Shown piece by piece: positions 55,820 to 64,000 of a stretch of DNA of 64,000 bases (the stretch's first letter is position 1; each line of letters opens with the position of its first letter). This DNA comes from Candidatus Woesearchaeota archaeon (GTDB taxonomy: Archaea > Nanobdellota > Nanobdellia > Woesearchaeales > DSVV01), in contig JABJHR010000014.1 of the NCBI GenBank assembly GCA_018661705.1, positions 1 through 64,000 of the forward strand, given 5' to 3'. Below the pieces are notes generated by a model. The model was not told where the DNA came from. It saw nothing but the letters and a program-made list of their open reading frames with translations, and did no database searches. The position numbers and the translations under genes were made by a program.

Positions 55820-56482
55820 ATGAATCTTGTTAAAAAAATAGCAATGGCTAGTGTGTTTCTGGGAGTATTAGGAGCATACACACCAAATATCCCTATTATT
55901 AATAATGTAACTACACAAGCAATTGCGCAAGAAAAACCAACAGTGTTCATAAAAGATTTTGATGAGGTCCTTGACAAAGACGAGCAAAAAGAAAAAGTCA
56001 GAATAGGTAAAGACGATTCAGTTGTATTCCTTGATGAAAGTGCATTTTATGTTCAAAATCTTGATACAAATACTGAGTACAAAGAAGTCTTAGGCAAAAG
56101 ACTTACTGGAATTTTAGATGATGAATGCAAAGCAGTAGAATATATCTTAAAAGATTTTGGACAAGGAAGTGAAGATCTTGTTGTGGTGTGTTATGAAAAA
56201 TCAGAAGGAATGTACAAAAGAACCTGGGCGATAAATGTTGATGATGTGTGCAGAGTTTATGCAAAGTTCAGAAAAGCAGGAGTAATCAAAATGAAATCTT
56301 ACCTTACAACAGAAGACTCAATGGCGAATGTCAATACAAGGAAAATGAGTTATAATGCAGCTGAGGAACTTTTGAATGTTTTAACAAATTATTTGCCAAA
56401 CAATGAACAGAGATGTGAGAATTGGAAAAGATTCATTCAAAAGAATTACGGACCAACAGGTCCAGCGAGGCAAAGTAGGTGA
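55820..56482 (+). CDS. Array secreted protein 5 with GPTGP tail
   Basis: A 220-residue protein. Signal peptide MNLVKKIAMASVFLGVLGAY, cleavage likely near AIAQEKP. A helical linker is followed by the array domain: DECKAVEYILKDF, EDLVVVCYEKSEG, motif WAINVDDVCRVY (~140), LTTEDSMANV, end helix NNEQRCENWKRFI, tail GPTGPARQSR. This copy shows the domain most fully and is a good reference for the family. GAGGTG lies 7 nt before the ATG. Co-transcribed with its neighbours (9-nt and 7-nt gaps). Confidence 0.7.
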   Translation: MNLVKKIAMASVFLGVLGAYTPNIPIINNVTTQAIAQEKPTVFIKDFDEVLDKDEQKEKVRIGKDDSVVFLDESAFYVQNLDTNTEYKEVLGKRLTGILDDECKAVEYILKDFGQGSEDLVVVCYEKSEGMYKRTWAINVDDVCRVYAKFRKAGVIKMKSYLTTEDSMANVNTRKMSYNAAEELLNVLTNYLPNNEQRCENWKRFIQKNYGPTGPARQSR

Positions 56483-56489
56483 ATAAATA

Positions 56490-57473
56490 ATGTTAACCCA
56501 AAATATTGAAACAATTGTTGATATGCTTGAAAGGGAACCCATTGTTGAAATAGATCCAGAAAAAGAAAGAGAAGTAAAGAAAAAAGTTGCATCAACAGTT
56601 CAATTATTTTGGTATGACACAAATGATTTAAAACAAAATATTGAAGATTTATTTGAAGAAAAACCAGGACTTAAAATGTATTATGGCGGTGATTATGTTA
56701 ATGAAATAATCCAAGATGTTAAAGAAAGTTACTTAGAACAATTTAGAAACATTGTAAAATTTGTAATGGAAAAAAGAAATGTGATTAAAGGTTTTGAAGT
56801 TCCAGAACTTGAACATGATTATGAAGCTATAAAAAGAGGAATTATGAAAATCACAGAACATGAAGAGAAAACAAGTATGAAAAAAGTTGAAGAAAAAGTA
56901 ACACAAAACATGGGAAAAGCAGACGTAATTGTTTATGGTATTTTTTATGACAGAGCACTTGAACACGTAAGGGAACTTATGTCGCAAGGAAATGAAAAAA
57001 AAGCCCAGTTAGAGATGGTAAGTAATTGGTTTACAGGTTATCTTGATTCAAGAAAAAGTAATTTAGTTGGATACGGGACTATTGTTGGTATGAATGAAAG
57101 AGAGCTTGCAAAACTTGACCCTGAGTTTGAGTCATACCATAAAAAAACAAATGCAATACGAAGTAATGAAAGAGTTTGTTCAAGAATTAAAAAAAGTAAT
57201 CAAGCATTATACAATGCAATTGAAACAATGGTAGATGTAATTACCACATATACACAACCAAGAAGATTCCAAAGATATTATGGAAGAATGCAAGAATTAA
57301 TTCAAGAATATAAAATACATTGCTCAAAGTATTCAGCAATATTGGAAAAATCAGAAATTGAAATAGAAAGAGAGTGCAAAGAATTTAGAAAACAAATTAC
57401 AGATAATCCAAGTACTAATTTTTTGCATTGGCATTATAAAAATTATCAAGTTCAAACTGCAAGAGCTGTTTAA
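56490..57473 (+). CDS. Cytoplasmic helical protein inside the lipoprotein array
   Basis: A 327-residue protein without signal peptide, lipobox or membrane helix, the only clearly cytoplasmic member of the array. Mostly helical and charged: VKKKVASTVQLFWYDTNDLK, MKKVEEKVTQNMGKADVIVY, a central segment IFYDRALEHVRELMSQ and a Tyr/Arg-rich segment TYTQPRRFQRYYGRMQ. It starts 7 nt after the preceding stop with TAGGTGAA as Shine-Dalgarno. It may regulate, chaperone or help export the array proteins. No family recognised. Confidence 0.6.
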   Translation: MLTQNIETIVDMLEREPIVEIDPEKEREVKKKVASTVQLFWYDTNDLKQNIEDLFEEKPGLKMYYGGDYVNEIIQDVKESYLEQFRNIVKFVMEKRNVIKGFEVPELEHDYEAIKRGIMKITEHEEKTSMKKVEEKVTQNMGKADVIVYGIFYDRALEHVRELMSQGNEKKAQLEMVSNWFTGYLDSRKSNLVGYGTIVGMNERELAKLDPEFESYHKKTNAIRSNERVCSRIKKSNQALYNAIETMVDVITTYTQPRRFQRYYGRMQELIQEYKIHCSKYSAILEKSEIEIERECKEFRKQITDNPSTNFLHWHYKNYQVQTARAV

Positions 57474-57527
57474 GTAAATGATTTAAGAAAAATTAAGTTA
57501 GCGATAGCTATAAACGGAGGAATAAAA

Positions 57528-58139
57528 ATGAAAGGACTCAAAGAAATTATAATTGGTGCATTAGCAGCTGTTACATTATATTCAGGTTGTGGAACTGCAT
57601 TTAAACAACAAATGGATAATGCTCCAACTGCAATAAATTTGGAAACAAAAACAGATTATAAAAGAACACAAAGAGAAATGGTAGAAAAGATTGTAGATGA
57701 AAAACTAAGTGATGACCCAAATACAAGAACAAGACAACAAACAACATTGGGAGAATTTTTTTCTGCGCAATTATTAGAATTTTTTCCACTTGCTGATTAT
57801 GAACTTAGAGAAAATGATTATCAAGGGGATAAAACACCTGGAAAGGATCTTGTAATAAATGGTTATGAAAAAACAAAAGATGGACTCTTTCCGAGATATG
57901 GATTTAATATTGGCTCCATATGTAGATCTGAAGTGATTAAGTCTAAAGAAAGGAAAGGAGAATATCTCTTATTAACTGAACATAGTGATGGCACAATGAT
58001 GGCTCTTAAAAGTAGAAAAAAAGAGAAGTTAGACGACTTAAGTAACATGTTAAATCCATACATTAGAAATAATAATGATAGAAATTGTGACAATTATAGA
58101 AGATTTATGGAAAGCCCATACAAAAGAAACAGAAAATAA
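57528..58139 (+). CDS. Array lipoprotein 7
   Basis: A 203-residue protein. MKGLKEIIIGALAAVTLYSG followed by C21 (lipobox YSGC); the start resembles array lipoprotein 1 (GLKEII). Domain: DLVINGYEKTKDGLFPRYGF, motif NIGSICR (~137), LLLTEHSDGTMMAL, end helix LNPYIRNNNDRNCDNYRRFM. A basic end KRNRK replaces the GPTGP tail. CGGAGGAATAAA is a strong Shine-Dalgarno. Confidence 0.7.
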   Translation: MKGLKEIIIGALAAVTLYSGCGTAFKQQMDNAPTAINLETKTDYKRTQREMVEKIVDEKLSDDPNTRTRQQTTLGEFFSAQLLEFFPLADYELRENDYQGDKTPGKDLVINGYEKTKDGLFPRYGFNIGSICRSEVIKSKERKGEYLLLTEHSDGTMMALKSRKKEKLDDLSNMLNPYIRNNNDRNCDNYRRFMESPYKRNRK

Positions 58140-58165
58140 AAAATTAGTATTGGAGGTAAAATAAA

Positions 58166-58510
58166 ATGGCAGGAAATGTACAAGTAAAACAAGTAAGAAA
58201 TTTAGAAAAAAAAGTTGGTGGAAATAGATTTTTGGATAGAATGAAAAAAGTTGGACAAACAGCAAAAAGATATGCAACAATTGCAGCAGTAGGAGCAGGA
58301 TTAGTAATGGGTGGAAGTTATCTTGCTGGTTGTGGTGAAGAAAGTGAATGTTGCAAAGAATTAGATTGTAATGGGTCGTATGATTGTGTTGATCATTATG
58401 ATAACACTTGCGAATGTAAATATGATCCCCCTTCATTTAATTTTGAATCACAAGAGTTTGGTCTTTCAATTGATGATGCAAGTGATGTTTTTGTAGACGA
58501 TACATATTAG
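58166..58510 (+). CDS. Small Cys-rich lipoprotein A
   Basis: A 114-residue protein. A ~30-residue basic N-terminus (NLEKKVGGNRFLDRMKK) leads to a hydrophobic stretch and lipobox YLAGC (C55 region). The mature part is Cys-rich: GEESECCKELDC, YDCVDHYDNTCECKYD, then an acidic tail. The first ~50 residues are nearly identical to the next gene, so a recent duplication kept the export part and changed the Cys-rich part. TTGGAGGTAAAA Shine-Dalgarno. Possible disulfide-rich effector, inhibitor or envelope plug. Confidence 0.65.
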   Translation: MAGNVQVKQVRNLEKKVGGNRFLDRMKKVGQTAKRYATIAAVGAGLVMGGSYLAGCGEESECCKELDCNGSYDCVDHYDNTCECKYDPPSFNFESQEFGLSIDDASDVFVDDTY

Positions 58511-58539
58511 TAAAAGAAAATTATTGGAGGAAGAATAAA

Positions 58540-58875
58540 ATGACAGGAAACATACAAGTAAAACAAGTAAAAAATTTAGAAAAAAGAGTTGGTGGAAATA
58601 AATTTTTAGATACAATGAAAAAAGTAGGACAAACAGCAAAAAGATATGCAACAATTGCAGCAGTAGGAGCAGGGTTAGTAATGGGTGGAGGTTATCTTGC
58701 AGGTTGTCCTGAACCAAGTGAATGTTGTAAAGAACTAAAGTGTAATGGTTATGATGAAAGATGTGAAGACCATTACGATGATACTTGTGCATGCGTATAT
58801 GACCCAAGCCATAAGTATCAAACACAAGAATTTGGATTAAGCATGGATGATATATTCGAAGATGACACCGAATAA
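58540..58875 (+). CDS. Small Cys-rich lipoprotein B
   Basis: A 111-residue paralog of the preceding gene: the same leader NLEKRVGGNKFLDTMKKVGQ, lipobox YLAGC, then PEPSECCKELKC, ERCEDHYDDTCACVYD and an acidic tail EFGLSMDDIFEDDTE. The cysteine pattern C-CC-C-C-C-C is kept while spacer residues differ. TTGGAGGAAGAA Shine-Dalgarno. Confidence 0.65.
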   Translation: MTGNIQVKQVKNLEKRVGGNKFLDTMKKVGQTAKRYATIAAVGAGLVMGGGYLAGCPEPSECCKELKCNGYDERCEDHYDDTCACVYDPSHKYQTQEFGLSMDDIFEDDTE

Positions 58876-59284
58876 TAAATCAAAAACAAATTCAATAGAT
58901 GATCTTGCACATATGGATGATATGAGTAAGCTTGGGAAAGTAGGATATGTTTTAGGAAGAATGCTTCTTGGAGGCATGCTTTTCCTTTCCGTAGGTGTGG
59001 GATATAAAACTTGTATTGGTCCAAGAGCTATTGAGAACAGACCAACAAAAATTGTTGATACAACAGTTACATCAGCTATTGATGAAAGTTACTTGGATCA
59101 AGAAGTTGGACGTGAAGTAACGCATTATGTAACAATAGACAAATACGATGGTCGTCTTAATGACAGAAGTATGAAATTAAGCAAAAATGATGAATTAGAT
59201 TATATCAAGATAAGTAAAAGAATAATTCCTGGCTCAAGTCCAGTGGTAATTGATTATAAATTAAAAAAAACAACCAACGAATAA
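58862..59284 (+). CDS. Small membrane-anchored secreted protein
   Basis: About 140 residues from ATG 58862 (MTPNNKSKTNS), overlapping the preceding gene by 14 nt; an in-frame ATG at 58847 is possible. Acidic N-terminus, then one helix (GYVLGRMLLGGMLFLSVGVG), a single Cys (YKTCIGPRAIE) and an exported part with HYVTIDKYDGRLNDR and a basic end. No array-domain motif. The lack of a Shine-Dalgarno points to coupling with the upstream gene. Confidence 0.55.
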   Translation: MTPNNKSKTNSIDDLAHMDDMSKLGKVGYVLGRMLLGGMLFLSVGVGYKTCIGPRAIENRPTKIVDTTVTSAIDESYLDQEVGREVTHYVTIDKYDGRLNDRSMKLSKNDELDYIKISKRIIPGSSPVVIDYKLKKTTNE

Positions 59285-59285
59285 A

Positions 59286-59612
59286 ATGCAAACAAATAAT
59301 CAAAATCAAAAAAAGAATGGAAGATTAGAAAGAATAACAGAATCAACTACATTCAAAAGAATAAAAAAAGGTGCTGCAATTACTTATGGGATTATTCTTG
59401 TTGGAGCCTTTATTGGTGTAATTGGTTACAATCAATATCAAGAACATATTGCATCCAAAACAAAAGCTTGCCAAGAAATAGAATGTAAATCCTCACCATA
59501 TTTTGAATGCAGTAAAAGCTTAGTTGAAAAAGAAAAAGCAGAAAATTGTGCATATAATAAACAAGGCATAGAAGAATGTTGTGTGTGTACTTGTGATTAC
59601 ACGATGTATTAA
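59286..59612 (+). CDS. Small anchored Cys-rich protein C
   Basis: A 108-residue protein starting MQTNNQNQKKNGRLERITES. One helix (~31-52, AITYGIILVGAFIGVIGY) without lipobox, then cysteines in ACQEIEC, FECSKSL, ENCAYN and the end EECCVCTCDYTMY. It starts 1 nt after the preceding stop with no Shine-Dalgarno, so it depends on coupling. Paralog of the next gene. The C-terminal CC-x-C-x-C block resembles, in reverse position, the ECC of the Cys-rich lipoproteins. Confidence 0.6.
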   Translation: MQTNNQNQKKNGRLERITESTTFKRIKKGAAITYGIILVGAFIGVIGYNQYQEHIASKTKACQEIECKSSPYFECSKSLVEKEKAENCAYNKQGIEECCVCTCDYTMY

Positions 59613-59643
59613 AGATATAAAATAAAAACAGTTGGAAAATAAA

Positions 59644-59973
59644 ATGCAAACAAATAATCAAAAACAAAGAAAGATTGGAAGATTAGAAAGAATAACCCTC
59701 TCAACTGCAATAAAAAAAATAACAAAAGGAATTGCAATTGTTTATGGTGTTGCAATTGCTGCTGGAATTGGTTACTTTCTTGGACAAGACACATATCAAG
59801 ATGTAAAAGCATATCAAAGTCCTGCTTGTCAAGAAATATCTTGCTCACCAACATTTCATACGTCGTGTTATAAAAGAGTCACAACAAAAGAAAACGCAGA
59901 TCATTGTGTTGTGAATGACAAAAATGAAGAAGAGTGTTGTGCATGTAAGTGTTATTGGGATTACATGTTATGA
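59644..59973 (+). CDS. Small anchored Cys-rich protein D
   Basis: A 109-residue paralog of the preceding protein: MQTNNQKQRKIGRLERITLS, one helix (~30-50), then ACQEISC, TSCYKRV, DHCVVN and EECCACKCYWDYML. ATG 59644 is chosen because it aligns with the paralog; the TTG at 59632 would add four residues. A weak GTTGGAAA stands where a Shine-Dalgarno would be. Eight cysteines in the same spacing class as protein C. Confidence 0.6.
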   Translation: MQTNNQKQRKIGRLERITLSTAIKKITKGIAIVYGVAIAAGIGYFLGQDTYQDVKAYQSPACQEISCSPTFHTSCYKRVTTKENADHCVVNDKNEEECCACKCYWDYML

Positions 59974-60018
59974 GATTAAAAAAAAGAATAATAAGAAAAC
60001 AATTTGGGGGAAAATAAA

Positions 60019-60405
60019 ATGGCAAACATACAAGCAAACTTAGAAAGGAAAGTTGAAAGCACTACATTAAAAAAATTAGGTAATTTAGGAAGTAAATTAG
60101 GAAAAGGAATTGTAAATAGATTAGGCAGTGCAAAAAAGTATGCAACAATCGCAATTGCAGCTACTGGATTAGCTGTAGGTGGAACATATGTTGGTGGTTG
60201 TGCCCCTGAAGAACTTACTGAATGTTGTGCACAATTAGACTGTGATGGCACATATGGTTCAGGAATAGATGAATATAGTTGCATTACAACAACAAACACA
60301 ATCTACAAAGATCAAAAATGTGTAACAGAAGAAGATGGAACACAGGATTGTTGCAGATGCATTTTAAGTAAAACTTATGATGGACCTGATTATGATAAAT
60401 ATTAA
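60019..60405 (+). CDS. Small Cys-rich lipoprotein E
   Basis: About 128 residues from ATG 60019 (the TTG at 60004 is rejected). Basic leader NLERKVESTTLKKLGNLGSK, hydrophobic stretch and lipobox YVGGC. The mature part APEELTECCAQLDC, then YSC, KCVTEEDGTQDCCRC combines the ECC start of lipoproteins A and B with the CC-x-C end of proteins C and D, linking the two Cys-rich groups. GGGGGAAAATAAA is the Shine-Dalgarno. Last gene of the array; the metG promoter follows. Confidence 0.65.
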   Translation: MANIQANLERKVESTTLKKLGNLGSKLGKGIVNRLGSAKKYATIAIAATGLAVGGTYVGGCAPEELTECCAQLDCDGTYGSGIDEYSCITTTNTIYKDQKCVTEEDGTQDCCRCILSKTYDGPDYDKY

Positions 60406-60509
60406 TTTAAAAAAATAAAAATGGAAAACAAAAAGAGTGGCATAATTAGCTTGCAAAATGAACCTAAACAACAATATTTTTAAATAAACTAACCTCACTT
60501 ATCCCTATT

Positions 60510-62768
60510 ATGGCTAACGAGGGGAAGAAACTAACAAAAACAAGTAAAACAAGCACAAAACCACATAGAATAGTTGTAACTAGTGCTCTACCCTATGCAA
60601 ATGGTTCTATTCATCTTGGTCATTTAGTAGAATATATACAAACAGACATATTTGTTAGATTTCTCAAGTTAACAGGTAAAAATGCAATATATTGCTGTGC
60701 AGATGATACTCACGGCACACCGATTGATATTAAAGCAAAACAATTAGATATTAAACCTGAAAAATTAATAGAAAAATTCTGGAAAGAGCATACTAAAGAT
60801 TTTAAAGACTTTCATATTGAATTTGATTCATATTATTCAACAAATTCTAAAGAAAATAAAGAATATGCAGAGTTTATCTATAACGAACTAAGAAAAAAGG
60901 ATTTAATTTACACAAAAGCTATGCAATTAGTTTATTGTGAACATTGTAAACGGTTTTTGCCAGACAGATTTGTTAAAGGAACTTGTCCAGAGTGTAAAGC
61001 TAAGGATCAATACGGGGATGTTTGTGAAAAATGTGGTAATGCACATAAAACAACTGATTTAATTAATCCAAAGTGTACAATTTGTGATGGAAAACCTATT
61101 GAAAAAGAAAGTACACATTATTTTTTCAAACTAAGCAAGTGCAAAGCTCAATTAATTAAATTCTTGCAAAAGAAAACTTTGCAGAAAGAAGTTGTAAATT
61201 TCTGTTTAAATTGGATTGAGAAATTAGAGGATTGGTGTATAAGCAGAGATGCACCTTATTTTGGATTTGAAATTCCAAATTCAGAAAAAGAAACAGGCTC
61301 TCCAAAGTTTTTTTATGTTTGGTTAGATGCTCCTGTTGGTTATATTAGTAGTACTGCTAATTATTGTAAGAATATTGCAAAGAAAGGTTCAGAAAAAGAT
61401 TATTGGATGCCTAAAAATAAAGAAGAAAGTGAAATAATTCACGTGATTGGAAAAGACATTGTATATTTCCATTATTTGTTCTGGCCAGCAATGTTAGAAA
61501 ATGCTGGAATCAAACAACCTGATAAGATTATAACTCATGGTTTCTTAACAGTTGGCAAAGAAAAAATGTCAAAGTCAAGAGGTACCTTTATAGAAGCTAG
61601 GCATTATTTGAAATATCTTAATCCACAATATTTGAGATTTTATTATGCAGCTAATTTAACTTCAAAAATGGAAGATATTGATTTAGATATTGCTGATTTC
61701 AAAACTAGAGTTAACACTGAGTTAATTGGAAATCTAGGAAACTTTGGTTATAGAACAATTAGTTTCCTGAATAAAAACTTTGATAACAAAATAGGAGAGT
61801 TTGATGTAGAGGATAAAAAAGTTCAAAAGATTATTAATGAATTCACTGAAACAGCTGTTAAAATAAGAAAAAACTATCATGATTTTGAATTTAGGGAAGT
61901 TATTAAAGATATTTTACATTTAGGTAGCCTAGGCAATAAATATTTCCAAGATAGTGCACCATGGGCTTTGTTGAAAGGAACTAAAGAAGAAAAAGAACAA
62001 GCACATAAAATTTTAAGTTTCTGTTTCCACTTATTAAAAAATCTAGGAATAATCATTTCTCCAATCATGCCAAAGTTTGCAGAAAAGTTACATAAACAAC
62101 TTAATCTTAAAGATTTAAGTTGGGATGACATTCATTTTGATATGAAAACTCATAAAATTAACAAAGGAGAGATCTTAGTTAAGAAAATAGAAGACGAAGT
62201 TAAGAAAATGATTCAGGAAAATGCCCCTCAAGATGCAGAATCCAAGAATAAAAAAGAAAAATCAGAAAACAATACTGATTCTGAGTTTATATTAGATTTA
62301 AGAGTAGCTAAAATTGAATCAGTAGAGGATCATCCAGATGCAGACAGATTATATGTTGTAAAAATACATTTAGGGAAAGAAAAGAGACAATTAGTTGCAG
62401 GATTAAAGAAATATTATTCAAAAGAAGACTTAACAGGTAAAAAAGTTGTTGTTGTTACTAATTTAGAACCTGTAAGACTTAAAGGAGTGAAAAGTGAAGG
62501 TATGATGCTAGCTGCTGAGAAAAAGAAAGATGTTGTAGTGTTAGAAGCAGATGAATCTAAAATTGGAGATCAAGTTTATGTAGAAGGTATTAGTTTACCT
62601 AAGAAATTCTCAACAATTACATTTGATGACTTCTTGAAGTATAAAATGAAAGTAAAGTATAGAAAAGTATTTTTAGTTGGAAATGAAGAAGCTGACAAAG
62701 TTAAGTTCTTAAAAACTAAACATGAAGAAATTAAAGCAAATATTAATGATAATGCTAAAGTTTGTTAG
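60510..62768 (+). CDS. metG: Methionyl-tRNA synthetase
   Basis: A 752-residue class I synthetase charging tRNA-Met. The HIGH motif is HLGH in ALPYANGSIHLGH (~38). The zinc insertion has four C-x2-C knuckles (YCEHCKRF, TCPECKAK, VCEKCGNA, KCTICDGK; ~138-195). The KMSKS motif is at ~352 (KEKMSKSRGT). A helical anticodon-binding part follows, and a C-terminal tRNA-binding EMAPII/Trbp111-type domain (~595-690) has LRVAKIESVEDHPDADRLYV and VRLKGVKSEGMMLAAE. A short tail continues past that domain. TATA-like TTTTTAAATAAAC ~25 nt upstream indicates a leaderless start. Converges with the next gene with zero spacing. Confidence 0.97.
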   Translation: MANEGKKLTKTSKTSTKPHRIVVTSALPYANGSIHLGHLVEYIQTDIFVRFLKLTGKNAIYCCADDTHGTPIDIKAKQLDIKPEKLIEKFWKEHTKDFKDFHIEFDSYYSTNSKENKEYAEFIYNELRKKDLIYTKAMQLVYCEHCKRFLPDRFVKGTCPECKAKDQYGDVCEKCGNAHKTTDLINPKCTICDGKPIEKESTHYFFKLSKCKAQLIKFLQKKTLQKEVVNFCLNWIEKLEDWCISRDAPYFGFEIPNSEKETGSPKFFYVWLDAPVGYISSTANYCKNIAKKGSEKDYWMPKNKEESEIIHVIGKDIVYFHYLFWPAMLENAGIKQPDKIITHGFLTVGKEKMSKSRGTFIEARHYLKYLNPQYLRFYYAANLTSKMEDIDLDIADFKTRVNTELIGNLGNFGYRTISFLNKNFDNKIGEFDVEDKKVQKIINEFTETAVKIRKNYHDFEFREVIKDILHLGSLGNKYFQDSAPWALLKGTKEEKEQAHKILSFCFHLLKNLGIIISPIMPKFAEKLHKQLNLKDLSWDDIHFDMKTHKINKGEILVKKIEDEVKKMIQENAPQDAESKNKKEKSENNTDSEFILDLRVAKIESVEDHPDADRLYVVKIHLGKEKRQLVAGLKKYYSKEDLTGKKVVVVTNLEPVRLKGVKSEGMMLAAEKKKDVVVLEADESKIGDQVYVEGISLPKKFSTITFDDFLKYKMKVKYRKVFLVGNEEADKVKFLKTKHEEIKANINDNAKVC

Positions 62769-63653
62769 TTACTTTTTCTCAGATGAAGGTTTATTCATAA
62801 ACTTAACTCCCAACAGCCCTGCAACCCCAATTAATATCAAAAACACACCAATCAAAAATACAACTAAGGGATAGATTTGTTTTATCATTATTGGTAGCAT
62901 CATAAAGAATACTTTGCCCATATCTAAATCTGGACTACCTGAGGGCATGGAACCATCTTCACTAGGTAAAGCTTGGGACATTGTTTCCATTAAAGGAGTT
63001 GTATTAATTGGACTTATAGTTGTCCAAATTAAAAGAATTAAAAATGGAATTACTAACCAAATTCCAGTTCTTAAAAACATCTTTGCTACGTATCTTAAAT
63101 ATTCTTTTGGTTCATGCATAAAAAACAAGAACAATACTCCAAACAAGATTAAAACTAAGATTGGCAAAGAAATCTTAAATGGTTTCCAAATATTTTTTAT
63201 TTTAGTATAAATTGCAGTAATTGGTGAATCTGCTAAAGGTGAATTTTTATCTTCTAATAGTTTGTCTGTTTCTGGCATACCGCCACTCATAATGTCCATG
63301 AAACTTATGAAGAATTCTCTTTTAGGAATACTTGGATCATTAAAGTTATTGCAAACTTTAACAAGCATCATTGTTTGTTCACTTTCTTCTCCCCTTGATC
63401 CACTTTGTTTTAGTAATTCTTCTAAACTTACATCCAAAGAATCAGCTTGTGTTTGCATATCAGTTATTTTATCACAATAAAAAGAAATTTTATTATTCAA
63501 ATTTTCTTGGGCATCTTTATCGGCATATCCATAGATATCACCAAATGCTTCCTTAATATCAATGTTTGTAAAAGTTCCAAAAATTAGTGTAAATATACAT
63601 ATAGAAAGTAAGATTGAAATAATCCAAATACCTAGTTTCTTAAGGAATGCCAT
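62769..63653 (-). CDS. Membrane protein with extracytoplasmic helical loop, 294 aa
   Basis: N-terminal helix ~8-28 (WIISILLSICIFTLIFG), a ~130-residue exported loop (NNKISFYCDKITDMQTQADS; two Cys), then helices ~165-183, ~196-213 and ~250-283, and a Lys/Glu end. The general plan (TM, loop, several TMs) resembles the membrane proteins of surface clusters 1 and 2. TATA ~26 nt upstream on the minus strand. Divergent from the partial gene at 63720 across a 66-nt shared promoter gap. No family recognised. Confidence 0.7.
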   Translation of the reverse strand: MAFLKKLGIWIISILLSICIFTLIFGTFTNIDIKEAFGDIYGYADKDAQENLNNKISFYCDKITDMQTQADSLDVSLEELLKQSGSRGEESEQTMMLVKVCNNFNDPSIPKREFFISFMDIMSGGMPETDKLLEDKNSPLADSPITAIYTKIKNIWKPFKISLPILVLILFGVLFLFFMHEPKEYLRYVAKMFLRTGIWLVIPFLILLIWTTISPINTTPLMETMSQALPSEDGSMPSGSPDLDMGKVFFMMLPIMIKQIYPLVVFLIGVFLILIGVAGLLGVKFMNKPSSEKK

Positions 63654-63719
63654 ATTAAGTGTAATAAGGCCCTATTATATAAAAAGGTTTTTAAATCCAG
63701 ATGCATTCCTTACCTTATC

Positions 63720-64000
63720 GTGACAACTGAAGCAGAGGATACACCAAATAATGGTAAGAAAGGTAAGAGAATAGAAGATCTTGTAAATTGGGGAAGAACA
63801 CAAATGATGGAAATTCGTGTTTTTAATCCAAATGATGATCCTGAAATAAGAAGCGATATACAAGGATTAGTTAATGATGGAAAATACCTTGGAAAATATC
63901 ATTTTATTGGAAGAGACAGAAGAATTAATAAAGGGATTTATTTGGGAGCACATCCAAGGGAAGCAATTTTAGTATTAAATAATGCAGAGCTCATAGTAAA
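63720..64000 (+). CDS. Unknown protein, 3' end outside the window
   Basis: An open frame of 93 codons to the window edge: VTTEAEDTPNNGKKGKRIED, LVNWGRTQMMEIRVFNPNDD, YHFIGRDRRINKGIYLGAHP. The start is taken as GTG 63720, placed ~27 nt after TTTTTAAATCC; the ATG at 63701 is in another frame and stops at once. Apparently cytoplasmic. Not recognised from this part. Confidence 0.5.
   Translation, partial: MTTEAEDTPNNGKKGKRIEDLVNWGRTQMMEIRVFNPNDDPEIRSDIQGLVNDGKYLGKYHFIGRDRRINKGIYLGAHPREAILVLNNAELIV

Noticed and set aside
60421-60483. 20-codon frame starting MENKKSGIIS after the last array gene
   Set aside because: Too short, no Shine-Dalgarno, and it runs into the metG promoter.

Overview
The window looks like a very AT-rich archaeal chromosome segment, most likely from a DPANN lineage of the Woesearchaeota/Pacearchaeota kind (inference). 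Archaeal marks are a nop10-PAC2 gene pair overlapping by ATGA, TATA-box promoters about 26 nt upstream of leaderless starts, a DUF2683/RelE-type toxin-antitoxin pair, a two-module Lrp regulator, and a tRNA-Arg(GCG) with a bulge-helix-bulge intron in its T loop. Bacterial-looking housekeeping genes (queA, gyrB) sit among them. Most other proteins carry signal peptides, lipoboxes or membrane anchors and have no family I recognise.

Layout: 0-3 kb holds a winged-helix protein end, the intron-bearing tRNA, the toxin-antitoxin pair and two small unknown genes. 3-7 kb holds a pentein-fold enzyme, a possible divergent RelA/SpoT-like protein and queA, whose reading frame contains a palindromic insert. 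7-19 kb is surface cluster 1: a giant secreted protein, a small secreted protein, a six-helix membrane protein, a pilin-like-anchored protein, a chimeric remnant and a FN3-ended membrane protein. 19-24 kb holds gyrB, a structured non-coding stretch, an HTH/nucleotidyltransferase (AbiE-like) pair bracketed by a second copy of the gyrB 3' end, and a gene split by a 144-bp hairpin element. 24-33.7 kb holds a third pilin-like-anchored protein, two tandem secreted caspase-like proteins, nop10, a PAC2 protein and a small membrane protein. 34-44 kb (minus strand) is surface cluster 2, paralogous to cluster 1. 44-60.4 kb holds a 1660-residue membrane protein, a companion lipoprotein, an Lrp-type regulator and a 13-gene array of small lipoproteins and anchored secreted proteins. 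60.5-64 kb holds metG, a membrane protein and the start of an unknown gene.

The main unexplained material is as follows. (1) Clusters 1 and 2 appear to be two copies of one surface apparatus. (2) The 44-60 kb array shares an extracellular domain with a conserved N-x3-[IVA]-C core and may form one envelope system. (3) At least five copies of a covarying ~90-nt hairpin element (family A) occur, three of them a near-constant 31-36 nt before genes that lack a Shine-Dalgarno. A second family (B) lies at gene ends. (4) GTTAGTAGTTT-type palindromes occur in the tRNA intron, inside queA and in two intergenic gaps. All function calls come from reading motifs by eye; no database search was possible.
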